From an uncultured Bacteroidia bacterium (lineage in GTDB: Bacteria; Bacteroidota; Bacteroidia; JANWVE01): a stretch of 36,189 nt of DNA. The position numbers were made by a program, and so were the translations under genes. The notes beneath the pieces were generated by a model, which was not told the origin of the DNA, did not search any database, and saw only the letters and a list, made by a program, of their open reading frames with translations. Shown one piece after another: positions 31,797 through 36,189 of this stretch. The first letter of the stretch is position 1. Every line of letters starts with the position of its first letter. Location of the stretch: positions 1 through 36,189 of the forward strand of contig CALIZB010000169.1 of the NCBI GenBank assembly GCA_938028625.1, read 5' to 3'.

Positions 31797-32531
31797 TTAG
31801 TGTGCCACCACAATTTTATTTATTAGTACAGGTTCACTTTGGGACTGAATATACGCATGATACACACCATTAGGTAGGTTTCCTACATGTATAAAGGCAA
31901 TACCTTGCATTTCAGTGATATTTTGTTGTGCTACCACTTGTCCAAGCGAATTAGTCATTAACAGCACTGCCTTTTTATTTTTTGGGTGTAATTGATAATT
32001 GAATGAAACAAAATCATGAGCAGGATTAGCAGAGATGAGTTGAGCTTGTGGCTTATAGGCATTCATAACTTCTTGAATAGAAGAGGAAGCAGTAGTTACA
32101 TAGGTTACTTTTACGCAAGATGAGTCATTTGGATTATCTTCATTATACACACAGAACTTCATTTCTACTGTACCTGTATTTACGTCAGGTTCATAAGTAA
32201 ATTTTAAGGTTTCTGTACCGCTACCTGCTAACTCTGCGGGAGGAGCAGATGAAATAGGAATTAACGTTGGGCTACCCCCATAACAATTAGACGCATAGCA
32301 GGTTTGCCAACCAGAACCCGTAGGAATAGAAGTAAGTGGAGTAGCTGTGATACGGTACTTTAATGTGCGAGTATCAGTATTAACCATGGTTACTACGGCA
32401 TCAACGCTGGTATTGATGGTTGTATTTTTAGTTTGGCTTTTAGGGCTTAACGTCATGGTACTTTGAGCATTAAGAAAGTTGAAACTCATTATGCAACTTA
32501 TCGCCGTAAGAATAAATATGCTTGTTTTCAT
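31797..32531 (-). CDS. Secreted protein with T9SS sorting tail
   Basis: 244 residues. A signal peptide ends near LNA/QST. Residues ~25-150 form a beta-sandwich-like domain with paired cysteines (QTCYASNCYGG, and KFCVYN with SSCVKV), resembling Ig-like or choice-of-anchor domains. The C-terminal ~75 residues are a type A T9SS domain (SANPAHDFVSF, NSLGQVV, LPNGVYHAYI, ending in INKIVV). It is a small surface or released protein of unknown ligand. A promoter with both elements lies 21 bases upstream. Confidence 0.75.
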   Translation of the reverse strand: MKTSIFILTAISCIMSFNFLNAQSTMTLSPKSQTKNTTINTSVDAVVTMVNTDTRTLKYRITATPLTSIPTGSGWQTCYASNCYGGSPTLIPISSAPPAELAGSGTETLKFTYEPDVNTGTVEMKFCVYNEDNPNDSSCVKVTYVTTASSSIQEVMNAYKPQAQLISANPAHDFVSFNYQLHPKNKKAVLLMTNSLGQVVAQQNITEMQGIAFIHVGNLPNGVYHAYIQSQSEPVLINKIVVAH

Positions 32532-32552
32532 AGTATATCAAAAAGAATTATA

Positions 32553-32584
32553 CAAAGTTAATATACTACATACAAATATCCAAA
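32553..32584 (-). promoter_or_regulatory. Promoter of the small T9SS protein gene
   Basis: The minus strand reads TTTG (32581-32584), a 20-base spacer and TAACTTTG (32553-32560), matching -33 and -7. A 21-base leader follows before the ATG at 32531. Confidence 0.6.
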
Positions 32585-32642
32585 TAAAACTTTTGAGCCT
32601 TATACTTCTCAATTCAAATATTTTTTCAATTATTGAAAACAA

Positions 32643-33695
32643 TTATACCGTCTTAAACTTGTTTTGTAGTTTTAGTACAGCATTTACAAGCAGAATAAGT
32701 ACAGGTACTTCTATAAGCGGACCTACAACACAAGCAAATGCTTCATCTGAATTTATACCAAAAACAGCAATCGCGACAGCAATGCCTAATTCAAAATTAT
32801 TTCCTGCCGCAGTGAAAGCTAATGAAGTAGATTTAGCATAATCTGCACCTGCTTTTTTAGCTATAAAAAAAGCCGCAAAAAACATAATTACAAAGTAAAA
32901 TGTAAGTGGTATAGCTATTCTTATCACATGCAAAGGAATTGTTACGATTAATTTTCCTTTTAAGCTAAACATTACAACTATCGTGAAGAGCAAAGCAACA
33001 AGCGTAATTGGGCTAATTTTAGGAATAAAGTTTTTTGAATACCATTCTTTACCCTTTGATTTGATGAGAAAATATCGTATGGTCATTCCTGCAAAAAAAG
33101 GAATACCTAAATAAATCAGTACACTTTCTGCAATGCGTCCAATACTAATTTCTACCAAAGCGCCTTTAAATCCGAATAGTGGTGGTAAATATGTCACAAA
33201 CACATACGCATAAACACTGTAAAATAGTACTTGAAAAATGCTATTAAAAGCAACCAGACCTGCTACATATTCGTTATCGCCTTTGGCTAAATCATTCCAA
33301 ACAATTACCATAGCTATACATCTTGCAATTCCTATCATAATTAGTCCTGTCATGTACCCAGGCATATCAGATAAAAAAATCATTGCCAAAACAAACATTA
33401 AAATAGGACCTACTACCCAGTTTTGAAGTAATGAAATAAGTAGAATTCTTTTGTCTTTGAATACTTTGTAGAGTTCCTCATATTTTACTTTCGCCAAAGG
33501 CGGAAACATCATTAAAATTAAACCTATGGCAATAGGTATATTTGTTGTGCCTGATTGAAATTGATGTATAAATTGTTCTGTACTTGGTACAAAATATCCT
33601 ATACTTACACCTATACCCATAGCTAAGAATATCCACAAGGTAAGGTAACGGTCAAGAAAAGATAGCTTTTTACGTTTTTCTATTGGAGTTTGCAT
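32643..33695 (-). CDS. ACR3-family arsenite efflux permease
   Basis: 350 residues with ten transmembrane helices, the ACR3 (BASS superfamily) layout. Landmarks are [15 protein letters not shown] in the first third and the conserved cysteine segment [19 protein letters not shown]; that Cys is needed for transport in characterised ACR3 proteins. [20 protein letters not shown] is the other unwound helix pair. It exports arsenite, and antimonite in some members, by H+ antiport across the inner membrane. It stands alone here: no arsR, arsC or arsM is adjacent within the window. Confidence 0.92.
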   Translation of the reverse strand: MQTPIEKRKKLSFLDRYLTLWIFLAMGIGVSIGYFVPSTEQFIHQFQSGTTNIPIAIGLILMMFPPLAKVKYEELYKVFKDKRILLISLLQNWVVGPILMFVLAMIFLSDMPGYMTGLIMIGIARCIAMVIVWNDLAKGDNEYVAGLVAFNSIFQVLFYSVYAYVFVTYLPPLFGFKGALVEISIGRIAESVLIYLGIPFFAGMTIRYFLIKSKGKEWYSKNFIPKISPITLVALLFTIVVMFSLKGKLIVTIPLHVIRIAIPLTFYFVIMFFAAFFIAKKAGADYAKSTSLAFTAAGNNFELGIAVAIAVFGINSDEAFACVVGPLIEVPVLILLVNAVLKLQNKFKTV

Positions 33696-33722
33696 ACTTT
33701 TTTAACAACAGAGTTTATTATT

Positions 33723-33734
33723 ATATTGCAATAT
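33723..33734. promoter_or_regulatory. Palindrome upstream of the arsenite permease gene
   Basis: ATATTGCAATAT is a perfect 12-base palindrome 27 bases upstream of the permease start. It overlaps TAATATTG on the minus strand, a one-mismatch -7 box, so it could be an operator for an ArsR-type repressor encoded elsewhere. The A+T richness of the region lowers its weight. Confidence 0.35.
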
Positions 33735-33846
33735 TACAATAACGAATACAAACAAAAAAACTAATCCATTTTATCCTGTAAAAAATCCATTGTAAATAAA
33801 ACTTAATAACCGTTATTTAAACTGTACATATTAGAGCGATTATAAC

Positions 33847-33877
33847 AAAGAATGCAAGTTTAGTACTTGCATTCTTT
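33847..33877 (-). terminator. Strong hairpin terminator after nrdA
   Basis: A perfect 13-base-pair stem, AAAGAATGCAAGT/ACTTGCATTCTTT (33847-33859 and 33865-33877), with a 5-base loop, 18 bases past the nrdA stop. The T-run on the minus strand is short. Confidence 0.65.
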
Positions 33878-33895
33878 AAAGTATTTTAAGTTTTT

Positions 33896-36189
33896 TTATC
33901 CGCTACACGACTCACATGCGTCAGGATTATCTAATGAACAGGAAATTTCTTGTTGTTTAATAATGTCCTCTTGAAGAGTAGTTTTATCTATGGTGAATTG
34001 TATAGCATCGGTAGCGGCTTTGGTTCTTAAATAGTACATACCTGTTTTTAATCCTGCTTTCCATGCGTAAAAGTGCATAGAGGTTAGTTTAGCATAATTC
34101 GGATTTTCCATGAATAAATTTAGGCTTTGGCTTTGGCAGATAAACGCACCTCTATCGGCTGCCATATCAATCAAGGTTTTTTGTTTAATTTCCCAAGCCG
34201 TTTTATAGAGTTCTTTAAGGTCATTAGGTATTTCAGGAATGTTTTGTATAGAACCTTTATGCAGGATAATTTTATCTTTTAACCTTTCGTTCCATATACC
34301 TAAATCTACTAAATCCTTCATCAGATGTTTGTTTACAATAGCAAACTCTCCTGAAAGCACTCTGCGTGTGTATATGTTAGATGTATAAGGTTCAAAACAT
34401 TCGTTATTACCAAGAATTTGCGAGGTTGAAGCTGTGGGCATAGGTGCAATAAGCAAACTATTTCTTAAACCATATTGCTGAATACGGTATTTTAATCCTT
34501 CCCAATCCCAACGGTCAGAGGGCTTTACGCCCCACATATCAAATTGTAAAATACCTTGACTAGCAGGAGAACCTTGAAATGTTTCATAAGGTCCGTATTT
34601 TTTAGCGAGTTCATTACTTTCAGTAAGTGCGGCAAAATAAATAGTTTCAAAAATAGCTTTATTTAAGGCTCTTGCTTCTTCGCTTTCAAAAGGAAAACGC
34701 ATAAGAATAAAAGCATCTGCTAAACCTTGCACTCCTATACCAATAGGTCTATGACGCTTATTAGAACGTTCTGCTTCAGGTACAGGATAGTAGTTGCCAT
34801 CAATAATTTTATTAAGGTTTCGGGTAATAGTACGCGTAACTTCTACAAGTTTATTAAAATCAAATGATTTACGAACAGGATCTACAAATTTAGGTAATGC
34901 AATAGAAGCCAGATTGCATACTGCAATTTCGTCAGGGGAGGAATATTCCAGAATTTCTGTACATAAATTACTGCTTCGGATAGTCCCCAGATTTTTCTGA
35001 TTGGATTTTTCGTTGGCGGTATCTTTGTAAAGCAGATAAGGATTTCCTGTTTCTATCTGTGCATCAATGATTTTTGACCATAATTCACGAGCTTTAATGG
35101 TTTTACGTTGTTTTCCTTCTCTTTCATAGCGTTCATACAATTCATTAAATTCCTTACCATATACATCATACAATCCTGGTGCTTCATTAGGACAGAATAA
35201 AGACCATTCGCTGTCTGTTTCTACACGGTGCATGAATAAATCTGGGATCCAGAGGGCATAAAACAAGTCTCTTGCCCGCTGTTCTTCCTTTCCATGATTT
35301 TTTTTGAGGTCTAATACATCAAAAATATCAGCATGCCAGGGTTCAATATAAATAGCAAAAGCACCTTTACGTTTTCCTCCCCCTTGGTCTACGTATCTTG
35401 CCGTATCATTGAATACCCGTAACATAGGCACTAATCCATTAGAAACACCATTTGTACCTTTGATATAGCTGTCCTTAGCACGGATATTATGCACGCTTAA
35501 TCCTATTCCTCCCGCAGATTGAGAAATTTTTGCACATTGTTTTAAGGTTTCATAGATACCATCTATACTGTCTTCTTTCATGGTAAGCAAAAAGCAGGAA
35601 GACATCTGCGGTTTGGGCGTACCCGCATTAAAAAGTGTAGGAGAAGCATGCGTGAACCAACGTTCAGACATGAGATTGTAGGTTTCAATAGCGGCATCTA
35701 AATCGTGTTTATGTATACCTATGGATACGCGCATAAGCATGTGTTGGGGGCGTTCTACTACTTTACCGTTCATTTTGAGCAAGTAAGAGCGTTCTAATGT
35801 CTTAAACCCAAAATAGTCGTAGCCAAAATCGCGGTCATGGATAATCGTGCTGTCTAATAGTTCTGCGTTAGCCATTACAATTTCGTAAACATCATCAGCA
35901 ATTAAGCCTGCGGGTTGTCCACTTCGGGGGTCTATGTAATGATATAGCTTATCAATGGTTTTAGAGAAAGATTTATCTGTATTTTTGTGTAAATTAGAGA
36001 TAGCAATTCTTGCGGCAAGAATTGCATAATCAGGGTGCTTGGTTGTTAAAGATGCGGCGGTTTCTGCGGCAAGAGTATCTAATTCCGTAGTGGTTACGCC
36101 GTCATAAATACCCTGAATAACTTTTTTGGCTACTTCTATGGTATCCACATGTTTAGGGTCTAAGCCGTAGCTCAGTTTCTGAACACGGA
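33896..36189 (-). CDS. nrdA: Ribonucleoside-diphosphate reductase alpha subunit (5' partial)
   Basis: The frame is open to the window edge, so the true start is beyond 36189; about 764 residues are seen. The N-terminal fragment [16 protein letters not shown] is the end of an ATP-cone, meaning overall activity regulation by ATP/dATP is likely. The barrel has [15 protein letters not shown], the active-site region NLCTEI (Asn, Cys, Glu), and [19 protein letters not shown]. The C-terminal swinging arm ends in ACESCSG, the redox cysteine pair. It reduces ribonucleotides to deoxyribonucleotides as a class I enzyme with an NrdB partner, which is not downstream here. Confidence 0.95.
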   Translation of the reverse strand, partial: RVQKLSYGLDPKHVDTIEVAKKVIQGIYDGVTTTELDTLAAETAASLTTKHPDYAILAARIAISNLHKNTDKSFSKTIDKLYHYIDPRSGQPAGLIADDVYEIVMANAELLDSTIIHDRDFGYDYFGFKTLERSYLLKMNGKVVERPQHMLMRVSIGIHKHDLDAAIETYNLMSERWFTHASPTLFNAGTPKPQMSSCFLLTMKEDSIDGIYETLKQCAKISQSAGGIGLSVHNIRAKDSYIKGTNGVSNGLVPMLRVFNDTARYVDQGGGKRKGAFAIYIEPWHADIFDVLDLKKNHGKEEQRARDLFYALWIPDLFMHRVETDSEWSLFCPNEAPGLYDVYGKEFNELYERYEREGKQRKTIKARELWSKIIDAQIETGNPYLLYKDTANEKSNQKNLGTIRSSNLCTEILEYSSPDEIAVCNLASIALPKFVDPVRKSFDFNKLVEVTRTITRNLNKIIDGNYYPVPEAERSNKRHRPIGIGVQGLADAFILMRFPFESEEARALNKAIFETIYFAALTESNELAKKYGPYETFQGSPASQGILQFDMWGVKPSDRWDWEGLKYRIQQYGLRNSLLIAPMPTASTSQILGNNECFEPYTSNIYTRRVLSGEFAIVNKHLMKDLVDLGIWNERLKDKIILHKGSIQNIPEIPNDLKELYKTAWEIKQKTLIDMAADRGAFICQSQSLNLFMENPNYAKLTSMHFYAWKAGLKTGMYYLRTKAATDAIQFTIDKTTLQEDIIKQQEISCSLDNPDACESCSG

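Noticed and set aside
1-36189. tRNA genes, CRISPR repeats, insertion sequences, integrase or att sites
   Set aside because: Scanned by eye for T-loop motifs, regularly spaced repeats and transposase motifs; none found. A weak or diverged copy could be missed.

Overview
The window reads as chromosomal DNA of a Bacteroidota (Bacteroidetes) bacterium. It is A+T-rich. Three secreted proteins end in the type IX secretion (T9SS) C-terminal sorting domain. The recurrent promoter element is the Bacteroidetes -7 box TAnnTTTG, and Shine-Dalgarno sequences are nearly absent before start codons. Family membership below the phylum cannot be fixed from this stretch. No tRNA, rRNA, CRISPR array, insertion sequence or integrase gene was seen.

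Layout. 1-1626 (+): the end of a CUB-domain T9SS protein and a winged-helix nucleotidyltransferase. 1632-11491 (-): a long same-strand run with a choice-of-anchor-B T9SS protein, a geranylgeranyl-reductase-type flavoprotein coupled to a cyclic-nucleotide-fold protein, a PstS-like binding protein, RseP, a CoA-transferase, a rhomboid protease, a small lipoprotein, a CcoS-like membrane protein, phosphoglucose/phosphomannose isomerase and a secreted protein of unknown function. 11591-17683 (+): purM-mscL-recX, an FtsL-like protein, an unknown secreted protein and a TonB-dependent receptor. 17695-19439 (-): a wrecked restriction-modification remnant, then prfB with its programmed +1 frameshift. 19498-26066 (+): a class V aminotransferase, a decayed secreted-protein gene, and a 1609-residue protein joining a DnaQ-like exonuclease, a RecQ helicase and a UvrD/Rep helicase. 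26153-36189: tsf, a small barrel protein, a seven-heme cytochrome/TPR lipoprotein paired with another barrel-like protein, clpS, two exported proteins, an ACR3 arsenite permease and nrdA (running off the window).

Most genes are housekeeping or cell-envelope genes in short operons, some with ATGA or TAATG overlaps. The accessory-looking part is 17.7-26.1 kb: an R-M scar and a dead gene lie near the large nuclease-helicase fusion, the best candidate here for a poorly characterised DNA-processing or defence protein. A second theme is promoter architecture. In at least nine genes the -7 box ends only 2-9 bases before the start codon, so their mRNAs should be leaderless or nearly so, while the internal Shine-Dalgarno of the prfB frameshift site is fully kept.
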